Assembly: GCA_963618015.1 (NCBI GenBank)
Contig: CAVEQS010000007.1
Span: 1 to 64,000, forward strand
DNA length: 64,000 nucleotides
Origin: Apopatocola sp963618015
GTDB taxonomy: Bacteria > Bacillota > Clostridia > Oscillospirales > Oscillospiraceae
Reading direction: 5' to 3'
Shown piece after piece: positions 42,485 through 51,844 of this stretch; position 1 is the first letter of the stretch, and every line of letters begins with the position of its first letter. The notes under the pieces are model-generated. The model saw only the letters and a list, made by a program, of their open reading frames with translations, had not been told where the DNA came from and did not search any database. Both the position numbers and the translations under genes were made by a program.

Positions 42485-44704
42485 TTACCACCGCTTTGGG
42501 CGGCGGAGTGCGTCAATTTTGCGGTAACAGTCCTTGCAGAGCCGCCCGCTCTGATGGAGCGGGAGCGCCGCGCCGCAGCGCGCGCAGAAGCGGATGTTGT
42601 TTTTGAGATTATAAAGCAGGATCTGGTTGATGCTCTCGGCAGCGTCCTCGCGCTTTTCGTAGATCGCGTCGCGGTCGACCGGGCAGCCGAACGCCTTGGA
42701 GAACGAAAAATAGAGATCGAGCTTCCGGCAGTATTGCTCCAGCTGCGGGAGCGTGGGCGAATGCCCCTCGGGAAGCTCCGGGCAGGAGAGCGGCTGGCCC
42801 TCCTTGAATGCCCGCAGAAACGAGAAGAACAGCTCCAACAGCTCCTCCTCCGTTTCGTCGAACGGAATGTTCGCGCACCGCAGCTCCTGCTCGCGCGTGA
42901 GCGAAAAGCCCTCCTGCCGCACCTTGCCGATGAGCGTGATATACCGGCTGACGTCGAGCTTTACATACGGCGCAACGGTCGGCATTTTGTTCCATTCGGT
43001 CAGCACCTCTAAAAGATCGTGCTCCACCTGCAATACGAGCTCGGAAAAACCGGCCACGGCGGTCTCGAGCGGCGGCACGCCCGCTTCCAGCCCCTCGCGG
43101 ATAAAGTCCAGATTCTCCGTGGCGCCGACGTAGCCCTTGTCGTACATGCCGTAGCGCCCGGCGCGCCCGGCGATCTGCTGGATCTCCGCGGGCTTTAAGT
43201 CGCGCCGCTCCACGCCGTCAAACTTGCGCGTATCGAGAAAGATCACACGCCGGATGGGGAGATTGAGCCCCATGCCGATGGCGTCGGTCGAGACGACATA
43301 CTGCATCCGCCCCTCGAGAAAGCCCTCCATTTGCCGCCGCCGCGTGGAGTAAGGGAGCGCGCCGTAGATGATGGCGGGCTCCTTGCCGTGCGCGCGAAGA
43401 TCCTCGGCCACGGAGAGCACGCCGAGCTTCGAGAATGTGATGAGTGCGTCGCCGGGTTTTACGTCGTCAAAATCGATTTCCCGGCGCATGCACACAAGCG
43501 GCGTTTTGCGAAGATGCCGGACTTCCTCCCACGTGTCGCCGGTGCTTTCAATGATGCGGATCAAAAGATCGCGTGCCTCCGGTGCGGCGCAGAGATGAAC
43601 CTCCGGCGCGAGAACGCCGAGAATGGCGCGTGTCCACGCAAAGCCGCGCTCCCTATCGGCTATCATCTGGCACTCGTCGATCACCGCCACGTCGTACCGC
43701 GCGGAGAGATCGAGCTTTTCCGCCGTGGCGGCAACGTGGGTGTCCCCCTCGCGGCGGTCTTCTTCCTCACCGGTCGTGAGCGAACAGGCCACGCCAAAAT
43801 CGAGCAGCCGCTCCTGCGCTTCGAGCGCGAGCAGACGGAGCGGGGCGAGATATACGCCCGTTTTCGCCCGGCGGAGCTTTTCAAACCCGGCGTAGGTCTT
43901 GCCGGTGTTCGTGCCGCCGATGTGGAGGATAAAGCGGCGCTGCATGGCGCGTGCCTCGGGATATTCGTCCTTCGGGTTGAGCGCAACGAGAAGCTTCAAG
44001 CTGGAACGGATGGCGCGCGGGATATAAAAGACCGAGTAGAGATAGGAAAGCGGATGCTGCAAAAGCTCCTGCACAGGGAACGAACCCTTTTCGAGAAGCC
44101 CCTCGATGTTCGCCTCCGGCTGCGCGGCGGTGAAGGCGGCGATACCACGCGCGCTGATGGCAAGCAGCACCGCAGTATACCGTGCCGCGAGCCTCCCGGC
44201 AATTGGGGAAGTCGTGTTCGCGCCGAGCCACGGCGCGGCGGTCACGAACCGGCGGAGCGTTGCGCTGAGCGGTTCACGCCCGCTTCCGTTCTCCAGATGC
44301 AGAAAGTGTTCAATATAGCTGATGCTCTGCCCCGGCCGCAGTCTCTTGGCAAAGCCGACCGCCGGAATCTGGCGGAGGAATGCTTCGTGGTAGCGCGCGG
44401 CGAGCGCGGCTTCCTGACACTCCGGCAGCGCGGCAGTGTCCCAGGCATTCTGCAAAAGCTGCGCCGCCGCAGCGAGAGCCACGTTGTCCGGTACGTTCTC
44501 AATGTTTTCCGTAGACGCCGCGCGCAGCGAGCGGAAGCTCTCGCTCTGCTCGGCGCGCTGGATATCGTCCATGTGCCAGGCGCGCACGCGGCGGCCATTC
44601 CGGTAGAGCCGCTGCGGCTTCGGCAGAAGCGAGGCAATCAGCTCCTCCGTCCAGCCGCGGCTTTTAAGCGTGCCCGCCGTCCATAATTTCGTATTTTTGC
44701 TCAC
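42485..44704 (-). CDS. Suv3-like DExH RNA helicase with C-terminal zinc ribbon
   Basis: 739 residues, starting at GTG with AAGGAG 12 bases upstream. Residues 1-250 are helical and not recognised. The helicase core has Walker A G-G-T-N-T-G-K-T (263-270), D-E-C-Q (343-346) in place of DEAD, S-T-D-A-I-G-M-G-L-N-L and Q-I-A-G-R-A-G-R (510-517); these match Suv3/SUPV3L1, the mitochondrial degradosome helicase. A C4 zinc ribbon (Cys 707, 710, 723, 726) ends the protein. It likely unwinds RNA with ATP in decay or processing. It is divergent from the ABC operon and stands alone. Confidence 0.88.
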   Translation of the reverse strand: MSKNTKLWTAGTLKSRGWTEELIASLLPKPQRLYRNGRRVRAWHMDDIQRAEQSESFRSLRAASTENIENVPDNVALAAAAQLLQNAWDTAALPECQEAALAARYHEAFLRQIPAVGFAKRLRPGQSISYIEHFLHLENGSGREPLSATLRRFVTAAPWLGANTTSPIAGRLAARYTAVLLAISARGIAAFTAAQPEANIEGLLEKGSFPVQELLQHPLSYLYSVFYIPRAIRSSLKLLVALNPKDEYPEARAMQRRFILHIGGTNTGKTYAGFEKLRRAKTGVYLAPLRLLALEAQERLLDFGVACSLTTGEEEDRREGDTHVAATAEKLDLSARYDVAVIDECQMIADRERGFAWTRAILGVLAPEVHLCAAPEARDLLIRIIESTGDTWEEVRHLRKTPLVCMRREIDFDDVKPGDALITFSKLGVLSVAEDLRAHGKEPAIIYGALPYSTRRRQMEGFLEGRMQYVVSTDAIGMGLNLPIRRVIFLDTRKFDGVERRDLKPAEIQQIAGRAGRYGMYDKGYVGATENLDFIREGLEAGVPPLETAVAGFSELVLQVEHDLLEVLTEWNKMPTVAPYVKLDVSRYITLIGKVRQEGFSLTREQELRCANIPFDETEEELLELFFSFLRAFKEGQPLSCPELPEGHSPTLPQLEQYCRKLDLYFSFSKAFGCPVDRDAIYEKREDAAESINQILLYNLKNNIRFCARCGAALPLHQSGRLCKDCYRKIDALRRPKRW

Positions 44705-44735
44705 GTGTATTCTTACTCCTTAATCATTCGGAAAT

Positions 44736-44764
44736 ACTATACCAGATTTTTTCGAGGCGGGCAA
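44736..44764 (-). promoter_or_regulatory. Promoter of the Suv3-like gene
   Basis: On the minus strand TTGCCC (44759-44764), 17 bases, TATAGT (44736-44741) with an extended TGG. Confidence 0.6.
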
Positions 44765-44774
44765 GGCAAAGGAC

Positions 44775-44802
44775 TTGACAGACACGATGGATTGTGTATA
44801 AT
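44775..44802 (+). promoter_or_regulatory. Promoter of the YtrA-type ABC operon
   Basis: Perfect TTGACA (44775-44780), 16 bases, perfect TATAAT (44797-44802). Confidence 0.85.
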
Positions 44803-44815
44803 GAGCATACACAAT
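44791..44815. promoter_or_regulatory. Dyad operator over the -10 box
   Basis: ATTGTGTAT (44791-44799) and ATACACAAT (44807-44815) form a perfect 9-bp inverted repeat with a 7-base centre that covers the -10. It should be the site of the GntR-type repressor encoded third in this operon. Confidence 0.75.
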
Positions 44816-44842
44816 AATTCATCCAACAGGGAGGAATGCGCG

Positions 44843-45691
44843 ATGGAGCTTTTGTCCGTGCGCGATCTTTGCAAAACGTATCCGGGGTTTACGCTGGATC
44901 ATGTCTCGTTCTCTTTGGAGAGCGGGTATATCATGGGGTTCATCGGCCGTAACGGCGCGGGAAAAACGACGACGCTCAAGAGCATGCTCGGTCTCGTCCA
45001 CCCGGACGGCGGCACGGTGGAGATGTTTGGCATGGATCTCCGGGAAAACGAATCGGCCTGCCGCCAGCAGCTCGGCATTGTGCTGGGCGACGCGCGGTAT
45101 TATGGCTCCAAGCGCCTGCGCGACGTTGCGGCGGTCACGGCGCGGTTTTATGAGCATTGGGACGATGCTGCCTACCGGGAATATATGAAGCGCTTCTCGC
45201 TTGACGAGACGAAGCGCGTGCGCGAGCTCTCTACCGGCATGTGGGTAAAGTTCACGCTGGCGCTCGCTCTCTCACACGGCGCGCGCCTTCTCGTTCTCGA
45301 CGAGCCGACGAGCGGACTCGATCCCGTGAGCCGCGACGAGCTTCTGGACATTTTCCGCGACACGGTCGCGAACGGGGAACGCAGCATTCTGTTCTCCACG
45401 CATATTATATCCGATCTTGAAAAGTGCGCCGACCTCATCACGTACATCCACGGCGGAAAGATCCTCACGAGCACCGACCGCGATACCTTCACCGATACTT
45501 ACCGCAAGGTGACCGGCAGCCGGGACGAGCTGACGGACGCCGTGAAGGAGAGTGCCATCGGCCTTCGCGAGCAGAGCTTCGGCTTTGAAGCGATGATGAA
45601 AACGGAGGACGCTCTCGCGTCCGGTCTTGCATCGGAGCCCATCGGTATGGAGGACATCATGGTGCACATCGAAAGGGAGGGGAGAGAATGA
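44843..45691 (+). CDS. ABC transporter ATP-binding protein (YtrB-like)
   Basis: 282 residues from the ATG with GGGAGG nine bases upstream. Walker A G-R-N-G-A-G-K-T, signature L-S-T-G-M, Walker B L-L-V-L-D-E-P-T and a conserved switch His (S-T-H) make a complete ATPase. The L-S-T-G-M form is typical of YtrB/BcrA-type exporters. It drives the ABC-2 permease encoded next, whose start overlaps its stop. The substrate is unknown; Ytr systems are induced by wall-active peptides in Bacillus. Confidence 0.93.
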   Translation: MELLSVRDLCKTYPGFTLDHVSFSLESGYIMGFIGRNGAGKTTTLKSMLGLVHPDGGTVEMFGMDLRENESACRQQLGIVLGDARYYGSKRLRDVAAVTARFYEHWDDAAYREYMKRFSLDETKRVRELSTGMWVKFTLALALSHGARLLVLDEPTSGLDPVSRDELLDIFRDTVANGERSILFSTHIISDLEKCADLITYIHGGKILTSTDRDTFTDTYRKVTGSRDELTDAVKESAIGLREQSFGFEAMMKTEDALASGLASEPIGMEDIMVHIEREGRE

Positions 45692-46341
45692 AAAATCTGC
45701 TGTATAAGGAGTTCCGGCTCGCCATCCATCCGACGGTATACATCTTCTTCCTGCTCACGGCGCTGCTGCTCGTGCCGTCGTACCCCTATTATGTCAGCTT
45801 TTTTTATCTGATGCTCGGCGTGTTCCTCACGTTTAAGACGAACCGCGCCGAGAACGATATTTTCTATTCGGCGCTCCTGCCGGTGCGCAAGGGCGACGTT
45901 GTCCGCGCCCGCGTGCTCACCGTGGCGCTGCTGGAGCTTGCTAACATCCTCATCGCCATCCCGTTCGCGATCCTCTCCGCAAAAATCAACCCCGCGGGGG
46001 GCAATAACGCCGGCATCGAGCCGAATGTGGCGTTCTTCGGCCTGTCACTTTTGATGTACGGCGGCTTCAACCTCATTTTCTTCCCGGTGTTCTATAAGAC
46101 CGGCCGCAGCGAGGGCAAGGCGTTCCTCTGGGGCGGCGTGTTCACGTTTTTGTATATCATCGTCGTGGAATCGCTCGCGCAGTACATCCCTTCGCCGGTC
46201 AGCGCGTATCTCGATACCTTGGAGAAGAGCGCGCAGCTGCGCCAGCTCCCGGTGCTGTTCGCCGGGATCATCCTCTGGGTTGTGTTCACGCTGCTCTCGG
46301 CGAAGATCAGCGCCGAGCGGTTTGAAAAGGTGGATCTGTGA
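45688..46341 (+). CDS. ABC-2 type permease
   Basis: 217 residues with six membrane segments and an ABC-2 exporter-like layout (N-terminal Y-K-E-F-R). Overlaps of four bases with the ATPase before it and with the GntR gene after it show a coupled three-gene unit. It should form the export path energised by the YtrB-like protein. Confidence 0.88.
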   Translation: MKNLLYKEFRLAIHPTVYIFFLLTALLLVPSYPYYVSFFYLMLGVFLTFKTNRAENDIFYSALLPVRKGDVVRARVLTVALLELANILIAIPFAILSAKINPAGGNNAGIEPNVAFFGLSLLMYGGFNLIFFPVFYKTGRSEGKAFLWGGVFTFLYIIVVESLAQYIPSPVSAYLDTLEKSAQLRQLPVLFAGIILWVVFTLLSAKISAERFEKVDL

Positions 46342-46718
46342 AGCTGACCGTGACGAATACATCGCCGCTGCCGCTCTACCGGCAGATGTACGACCAGCTC
46401 GCCGCGCAGATATTGCGTGGGGAGATCGCGCCCGGTGAGGTGCTGCCGCCGATACGGACCGTGGCGCAGGAGCTGTCGGTCAGTCTCATTTCGGTGCGCC
46501 GCGCCTGGGAAGAATTGGAGCGGGACGGGTTTATCCACACCGCTGTCGGGCGCGGGACGTTTGCCGCCGCGCTCGGGGAAGAGGACAAGGCGGCCATGCG
46601 CCGTGCCATTTTAAAAGAAAAGCTCACCGACGCCGCGCAGTTCTGCGCGGCTGTCGGCGCGTCCGGAGAGGAAGCGGCGGCGCTGCTGCGCGAGCTGATG
46701 AAGGAGGAAAACGCATGA
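46338..46718 (+). CDS. GntR family regulator, YtrA subfamily
   Basis: 126 residues, GTG start. The winged helix (P-L-Y-R-Q-M-Y-D-Q-L, L-P-P-I-R-T-V-A, and the wing V-G-R-G-T-F) is followed only by a short dimer tail, which defines YtrA-type regulators. These repress the ABC operon that contains them; the dyad at 44791-44815 is the likely target. Its stop overlaps the asparaginase ATG. Confidence 0.93.
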   Translation: MKLTVTNTSPLPLYRQMYDQLAAQILRGEIAPGEVLPPIRTVAQELSVSLISVRRAWEELERDGFIHTAVGRGTFAAALGEEDKAAMRRAILKEKLTDAAQFCAAVGASGEEAAALLRELMKEENA

Positions 46719-47707
46719 GCAAAAAACTGCTGCTGATCGCCACCGGAGGCACGATCGCCTCGCGCCCGGCGGAGGACGGTCTTACGCCGGAACTGACAAG
46801 CGAAGAGCTTCTGCAATGCATCCCGGAGGTGCGTTCTCTCTGCGAGATCGACACGGTGCAGCCCTTTAATCTGGACAGCACAAACATGCGCCCGCAAAAT
46901 TGGGTCGAGCTCGCGAAGATCATCCGGGAAAAATACGAGGAGTACGACGGCTTTGTCATCACCCACGGCACCGATACAATGGCCTACGCCGCCGCGACGC
47001 TCTATTATCTCATCCAAAACAGCCCGAAGCCGGTCGTCCTGACCGGCTCGCAGGTATCTATCTACGCGCGCGATACCGACGCACGGGAAAATCTGCGCAA
47101 CGCGATCACCTATGCCGCCGATGACGATGCCTGCGGCATCCATCTCGTGTTCGACAACAAGGTCATCTGTGCCAACCGCGCGCAGAAAACGCGCACACGC
47201 AGCTTCAACGCCTTTTCGAGCATTGATTACCCGGAGGTCGCCGTCATCCGCGGCGGCGAGGTGCGCTATTATATCCGGGAGTCGTTCCCCGGCCCGGCGC
47301 GGTTTTATGAGGCGCTCGACAGCCGCGTCTGTGTCATCAAGCTCATCCCCGGTATGGAGCCCGGCATTCTGGACTATGTTGCCGAGCACGCCCACGCCGT
47401 CATCATCGAAAGCTTCGGCGTCGGCGGCGTGCCGTATTACGATAACGACGAGTTCACCGAGAAGATCGGCCACCTCCTGCGAAACCATGTGAAGGTCATC
47501 TTCACCACGCAGGTTTCCCACGAGGGGAGCGACATGGAGCTCTACCGCGTGGGCTTTCGCATCAAGAAAAAGTACGAGCTGCTCGAGGCCTACACCATGA
47601 CGACCGAGGCGGTCGTTGCCAAGGTTGAGTGGGCGCTCGCTAATGCCAAAGACGACGCGGAGTTCCGCCAGCTCTTCCTCACCCCCGTCGGCAACGACCG
47701 GCTCTAA
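46715..47707 (+). CDS. ansA: L-asparaginase, type I
   Basis: 330 residues without a signal peptide. The two active-site threonine motifs, T-G-G-T-I-A-S near the start and H-G-T-D-T-M around 90, are intact, as is the later K-T-R-T region. It hydrolyses asparagine to aspartate and ammonia in the cytoplasm. It overlaps the GntR gene by four bases, which places it under the same operator; the reason for that link is not clear. Confidence 0.93.
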   Translation: MSKKLLLIATGGTIASRPAEDGLTPELTSEELLQCIPEVRSLCEIDTVQPFNLDSTNMRPQNWVELAKIIREKYEEYDGFVITHGTDTMAYAAATLYYLIQNSPKPVVLTGSQVSIYARDTDARENLRNAITYAADDDACGIHLVFDNKVICANRAQKTRTRSFNAFSSIDYPEVAVIRGGEVRYYIRESFPGPARFYEALDSRVCVIKLIPGMEPGILDYVAEHAHAVIIESFGVGGVPYYDNDEFTEKIGHLLRNHVKVIFTTQVSHEGSDMELYRVGFRIKKKYELLEAYTMTTEAVVAKVEWALANAKDDAEFRQLFLTPVGNDRL

Positions 47708-47720
47708 AAAAACGTGTTAC

Positions 47721-47750
47721 CGCCCGAAGGCTTTGTCCTCCGGGCGTTTT
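47721..47750 (+). terminator. Terminator after ansA
   Basis: CGCCCGAAGG (47721-47730) pairs with CCTCCGGGCG (47737-47746) with one mismatch, then TTTT-CCC-TTTTT. Confidence 0.8.
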
Positions 47751-47808
47751 CCCTTTTTAAGAATGCTCTTATATGACTTTTAGGATTTTGTTAAATATTT
47801 TCTTTCGG

Positions 47809-47837
47809 TTGAAATAACGCCTCTCAGCATGTAAAAT
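47809..47837 (+). promoter_or_regulatory. Promoter of the glycosidase operon
   Basis: TTGAAA (47809-47814), 17 bases, TAAAAT (47832-47837), 30 bases before the GH2 ATG. Confidence 0.65.
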
Positions 47838-47866
47838 AAAAGAAGTAATTTTTTCGGAGGAACGCC

Positions 47867-50224
47867 ATGATCAGCCTTTGCAGCGATTGGGAATTCACTC
47901 GTGAGTGGAGCGCCGGTTTTGCCCGCGGCGAGGGGCGGTTTCCGCACGTCGATCTCCCGCACACGACGGGGGAGGTGCCGCTGCACTACGCGAAGCCCGG
48001 GGACTATGCCGGCATCTGCGGCTACCGGCGGACGCTCTCCGTGCCGCTCGAATACCGCGGCAAGCGCCTCTTTCTGCAATTTGACGGCGCGGCGCATTAT
48101 GCCGAGGTATATCTGAACGGCGAGAAGCTTGCCGCTCATGCCTGCGGCTACACGGCTTTCCGCGTGGAGATCACGTCCGCTGTGCGCTATGGCATGGAAA
48201 ACCGCCTGGCCGTGCGGCTCGATACAACGGAAAATCCCGCTGTGCCGCCGTTCGGCTTTGTGCTGGACTATCTCGCCTACGGCGGACTCTACCGCGAAGT
48301 CTGGCTCGATGTCCGTGGTGCGGATGTCATTGAGGACGTGTTTGTGATGACGCCCTCGCTCGACCGCGCCGAGATCACCCTCACCGTATCCGGCAATCCC
48401 TCCCGCCGCCGCGTTACGCTGCTCGACGATACCGGCGCTGTCTGTGCCGTGGCAGAGGGTGACGATAACAAATATTATGTTAACTATTCGAACGCCCGCC
48501 CGTGGACGCTGGACGAGCCCAATCTTTATTCGATCCGCGCCGAGCTGCTTGACGAGAGCGGCGCGGTGACCGATGAAAAAAACGTCCGCTTCGGCTTTCG
48601 CACGGCGGAGTTTCGACGCACAGGCTTCTATCTCAACGGTGAGCGCGTATTCCTCCGCGGTCTGAACCGCCATCAATGCTATCCCTACATGGGCTATGCC
48701 GCGCCCGAGGCGCTCCAGCGCGAGGACGCGCGGATTCTCAAGGAGGAGCTTTGCTGCACGGCAGTGCGCACGTCGCACTACCCGCAGAGCCAGCATTTCA
48801 TCGATGCCTGCGACGAGCTGGGGCTGCTCGTGTTTACCGAGCTCCCCGGTTGGCAGCACATCGGCGACGCGGCGTGGAAGCGTCAATCGGTCGAAAACGT
48901 GCGCGAGATGGTGACGCAGTACCGGAATCATCCGTCCATCGTCCTCTGGGGCGTGCGCATCAACGAAAGCCTGGACGACGATGCGTTTTACCGCGAAACA
49001 AATGCGCTCGCGCATTCGCTCGACCCCTCGCGCCAGACGTCCGGTGTGCGCTATCTCGAAAAGAGCCATCTTTTGGAGGATGTGTACGCCTATAACGACT
49101 TCTCGCACGACGGCATAGCGCCGGGAGCGAAGAAGCGCAGCGCCGTGACGCCGGATATGGATAAGCCCTATCTCATCTCCGAGTGCAACGGCCATATGTT
49201 TCCGACAAAATCCTTTGACCCGTGGGAGAAGCGGCAGGAGCACGCCCTGCGCCACGCGCGTGTGCAGAACGCCGCCGCGTCCAACGGCGAGATTTCCGGC
49301 TGCTTCGGCTGGGTGATGTTCGACTATCCGACGCATAAGGACTTCGGCTCCGGCGATCGCGTGTGCTACCACGGCGTGATGGACGCCTTCCGCAATCCCA
49401 AGCTCGCCGCGGCGTTCTATGCCAGCCAGGGGGATAAAACGCCGGTGCTCGAAGTTGGCTCGCCGATGGACATCGGCGACTATCCCGCCGGAAACATCGG
49501 CGATATTTGGGCGTTTACGAACGCCGAGGAAGTCGCACTCTATAAAAACGACCAGTATGTTGCCACATTCCGTACCAAGGGCTGGGATGGATTGCCGCAT
49601 GGCCCGGTTGCGATCGATGATACGATCGGCGAGCTGCTCGAAACGCAGGAGCACTTCCCGCACGACAAAGCAGAGCTGCTGCGAAAGTGTCTCGTTTCTG
49701 CCGGGAAGAACGGCCTTGCCGGGATGCCGGTGGCGGACAAGGCGCGCATGGCGTGGGCCATGGCGCGCTACAAGCTCACCATGGACGACGGCGTAGCGCT
49801 CTTCGGAAAATACGTCGGCAACTGGGGCGGCGCGGCCACGCGCTGGCGCTTTGATGCCCGCACCGGCGGCGAGACCGTCGCGAGTGTGACGCGCGCTTCG
49901 GGCGCGGCGCTGCATATGGAAGTGCGTGTGAGCAAAACAGAGCTTCACGTGGGCGACACGTGGGACGCCGCCGCGGTGCGCGTCCGTATTCTCGATGAAT
50001 ATGGTACCCCGGCCTCGTATGCGCAGCTTCCGGTGCGCTTCACACTCACCGGTGCGGCGGCGCTTATCGGCCCTGACACCGTGACCGCCGAGGGCGGTAT
50101 GACCGGCACCTATGTGCGCACCGCCGGCGAGAGCGGGGAAGCCGTTCTTCGCATTTCCGCCGCCGGCCTGCCGGAGGAAGAGGTGTGCTTTACGATCCAA
50201 GTACAAAACGTCGAACAGGAGTGA
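47867..50224 (+). CDS. Glycoside hydrolase family 2 protein (beta-galactosidase-like)
   Basis: 785 residues with no signal peptide. Sugar-binding and Ig-like domains fill 1-270. The TIM barrel then shows the acid/base in G-V-R-I-N-E-S and the probable nucleophile Glu in L-I-S-E-C-N-G. After about 560 follow Ig-like and C-terminal domains. GH2 enzymes cleave beta-galactosides, beta-mannosides or beta-glucuronides, and the exact specificity is not readable here. The GH36-type gene follows after six bases, suggesting galactose-containing oligosaccharides. No transporter is adjacent. Confidence 0.9.
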   Translation: MISLCSDWEFTREWSAGFARGEGRFPHVDLPHTTGEVPLHYAKPGDYAGICGYRRTLSVPLEYRGKRLFLQFDGAAHYAEVYLNGEKLAAHACGYTAFRVEITSAVRYGMENRLAVRLDTTENPAVPPFGFVLDYLAYGGLYREVWLDVRGADVIEDVFVMTPSLDRAEITLTVSGNPSRRRVTLLDDTGAVCAVAEGDDNKYYVNYSNARPWTLDEPNLYSIRAELLDESGAVTDEKNVRFGFRTAEFRRTGFYLNGERVFLRGLNRHQCYPYMGYAAPEALQREDARILKEELCCTAVRTSHYPQSQHFIDACDELGLLVFTELPGWQHIGDAAWKRQSVENVREMVTQYRNHPSIVLWGVRINESLDDDAFYRETNALAHSLDPSRQTSGVRYLEKSHLLEDVYAYNDFSHDGIAPGAKKRSAVTPDMDKPYLISECNGHMFPTKSFDPWEKRQEHALRHARVQNAAASNGEISGCFGWVMFDYPTHKDFGSGDRVCYHGVMDAFRNPKLAAAFYASQGDKTPVLEVGSPMDIGDYPAGNIGDIWAFTNAEEVALYKNDQYVATFRTKGWDGLPHGPVAIDDTIGELLETQEHFPHDKAELLRKCLVSAGKNGLAGMPVADKARMAWAMARYKLTMDDGVALFGKYVGNWGGAATRWRFDARTGGETVASVTRASGAALHMEVRVSKTELHVGDTWDAAAVRVRILDEYGTPASYAQLPVRFTLTGAAALIGPDTVTAEGGMTGTYVRTAGESGEAVLRISAAGLPEEEVCFTIQVQNVEQE

Positions 50225-50229
50225 AGAAT

Positions 50230-51831
50230 ATGGAACTTCTATGGCGCGTGGAACTGGAAAACGGCGGGACAGTCACCGGCAGCACGCTGCTGCAGCCGGG
50301 CGAGAACCGCATTGTCTGCGATCTGCCGGACGATACGCTCAAAAGCGTGACCGGCGCGATGCTCTGGGAAACGGAGCCGGACGAGCGCATTTTCATCAAC
50401 GGCTTCCAGAGCTGGACGTATTCGCCGGAGTGCGGCGTGAACGATCACACACCCTCCTTCGCAAGCCCGCTGGCGCGCTTCAAGCCGCTGGGGCTTGAGC
50501 GCTACGGCGATTACTATTTTACCGACTATCCGGAAACGCCGGGCGTGACGCACGGCGAATCCTATGCCTACTGGCGGCGCGGTGAGCATTTCCGGCTGCT
50601 TGGCTCGCTGGACGAAGCGAGCGGCTACACTATGATCCGATACGACGCGAATGCCGAAAAGCTCACGCTCTCGCGCGACTGCTGTGGCGTGCGCTGCAAT
50701 GGGGCGTTCCATGTGTTTGATCTCTTCTACGCCGAGGGCGCGGAAAACGAGGTCTACGACGGCTGGTTTGCCGCCATGGGTCTGCCGAAAAAGCCTGTAG
50801 AGCGCATCGCCGGGTATTCAAGCTGGTATAACCGTTACGCGGATATCGACGAGACATGCATCCTCTCCGATCTCTCCGGCTGCGCCGGGGTGCTCTCGGA
50901 GGGCGACGTATTCCAGATCGACGACGGCTGGGAGCCTGCCGTGGGCGACTGGCTTACAACGGACGCGAAGAAATTTCCGAAGGGGCTTCGCGGCACGGCG
51001 GACAAGATCCATGAAAAGGGCTTTCGCGCGGGGCTTTGGCTCTCGCCGTTCGTCTGCCAGAAGGATTCGGAGATCTTCCGGCGGCACAAGGATTGGCTGC
51101 TGCGCGTGGACGGGAAGCCGTGGTACTGCGGCATGAACTGGGGCGGCTTCTACGCGATCGACTTTGACCATCCGCAGGCCGCGCAGTATCTGCGGGATGT
51201 ATTTCGCCGCGTGTTCACCGACTGGGGCTTCGATCTCGTGAAGCTCGACTTTCTCTATGCCGCTGCGCCGGTCAATCTCCCGACGGAGAGCCGCGCCAAG
51301 CGCATGCGCCGCGCCATGAGCTTTTTGCGTGAAATGTGCGGCGACCATCTTGTCATCGGCTGCGGCGTGCCGCTCATGCCCGCGTTCGGTCTCGTGGATT
51401 ACTGCCGCATCGGGTGCGACGTGGGGCTCGACTGGGACGGCTCCTTTATTATGAAAATGGCGCACCGCGAGCGCATTTCCACGAAGCAGTCGCTCGAAAA
51501 TACGCTTTTCCGCCGCGGTTTGAATGGACGCGCGTTTGGGAACGATCCGGATGTGTTCTTCCTTCGCAGCGACAATCTCAAGCTCTCCGATACGCAGAAA
51601 ACAATGCTCGCGCGCGCAGACGCTCTGCTCGGAAGCGTGTTCTTCACCTCCGACGACATGAGCGCCTACGACGAGGAAAAACGCGAGACGTACCGCGAGC
51701 TGCGCCGGTTGCGGAGCGCGGAAAACGTGCGTGTCTGCATGGACGGCATGCCTCGCATTGAATATACGCTTGACGGCGAGGAGCAGCGCCTCGCGCTGCC
51801 ATTCCTGCCGAGCGACACGCGATACTCATAA
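50230..51831 (+). CDS. GH36-type alpha-galactosidase
   Basis: 533 residues, shorter than the usual 700 or so of GH36. The catalytic barrel has D-D-G-W-E, L-V-K-L-D-F-L-Y with the predicted nucleophile Asp, and I-G-C-D-V-G-L-D-W-D-G with the predicted acid/base Asp. It has no signal peptide and should hydrolyse alpha-galactosides (melibiose or raffinose type) in the cytoplasm. It follows the GH2 gene by only six bases. The shorter N-terminal beta-domain may change the quaternary structure. Confidence 0.85.
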   Translation: MELLWRVELENGGTVTGSTLLQPGENRIVCDLPDDTLKSVTGAMLWETEPDERIFINGFQSWTYSPECGVNDHTPSFASPLARFKPLGLERYGDYYFTDYPETPGVTHGESYAYWRRGEHFRLLGSLDEASGYTMIRYDANAEKLTLSRDCCGVRCNGAFHVFDLFYAEGAENEVYDGWFAAMGLPKKPVERIAGYSSWYNRYADIDETCILSDLSGCAGVLSEGDVFQIDDGWEPAVGDWLTTDAKKFPKGLRGTADKIHEKGFRAGLWLSPFVCQKDSEIFRRHKDWLLRVDGKPWYCGMNWGGFYAIDFDHPQAAQYLRDVFRRVFTDWGFDLVKLDFLYAAAPVNLPTESRAKRMRRAMSFLREMCGDHLVIGCGVPLMPAFGLVDYCRIGCDVGLDWDGSFIMKMAHRERISTKQSLENTLFRRGLNGRAFGNDPDVFFLRSDNLKLSDTQKTMLARADALLGSVFFTSDDMSAYDEEKRETYRELRRLRSAENVRVCMDGMPRIEYTLDGEEQRLALPFLPSDTRYS

Positions 51832-51844
51832 AGGAGGGATTCTT

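Noticed and set aside
47780..50206. 808-codon minus-strand frame opposite the GH2 gene
   Set aside because: Composition is Arg/His-rich shadow sequence; the GH2 frame has catalytic motifs, promoter and ribosome site.
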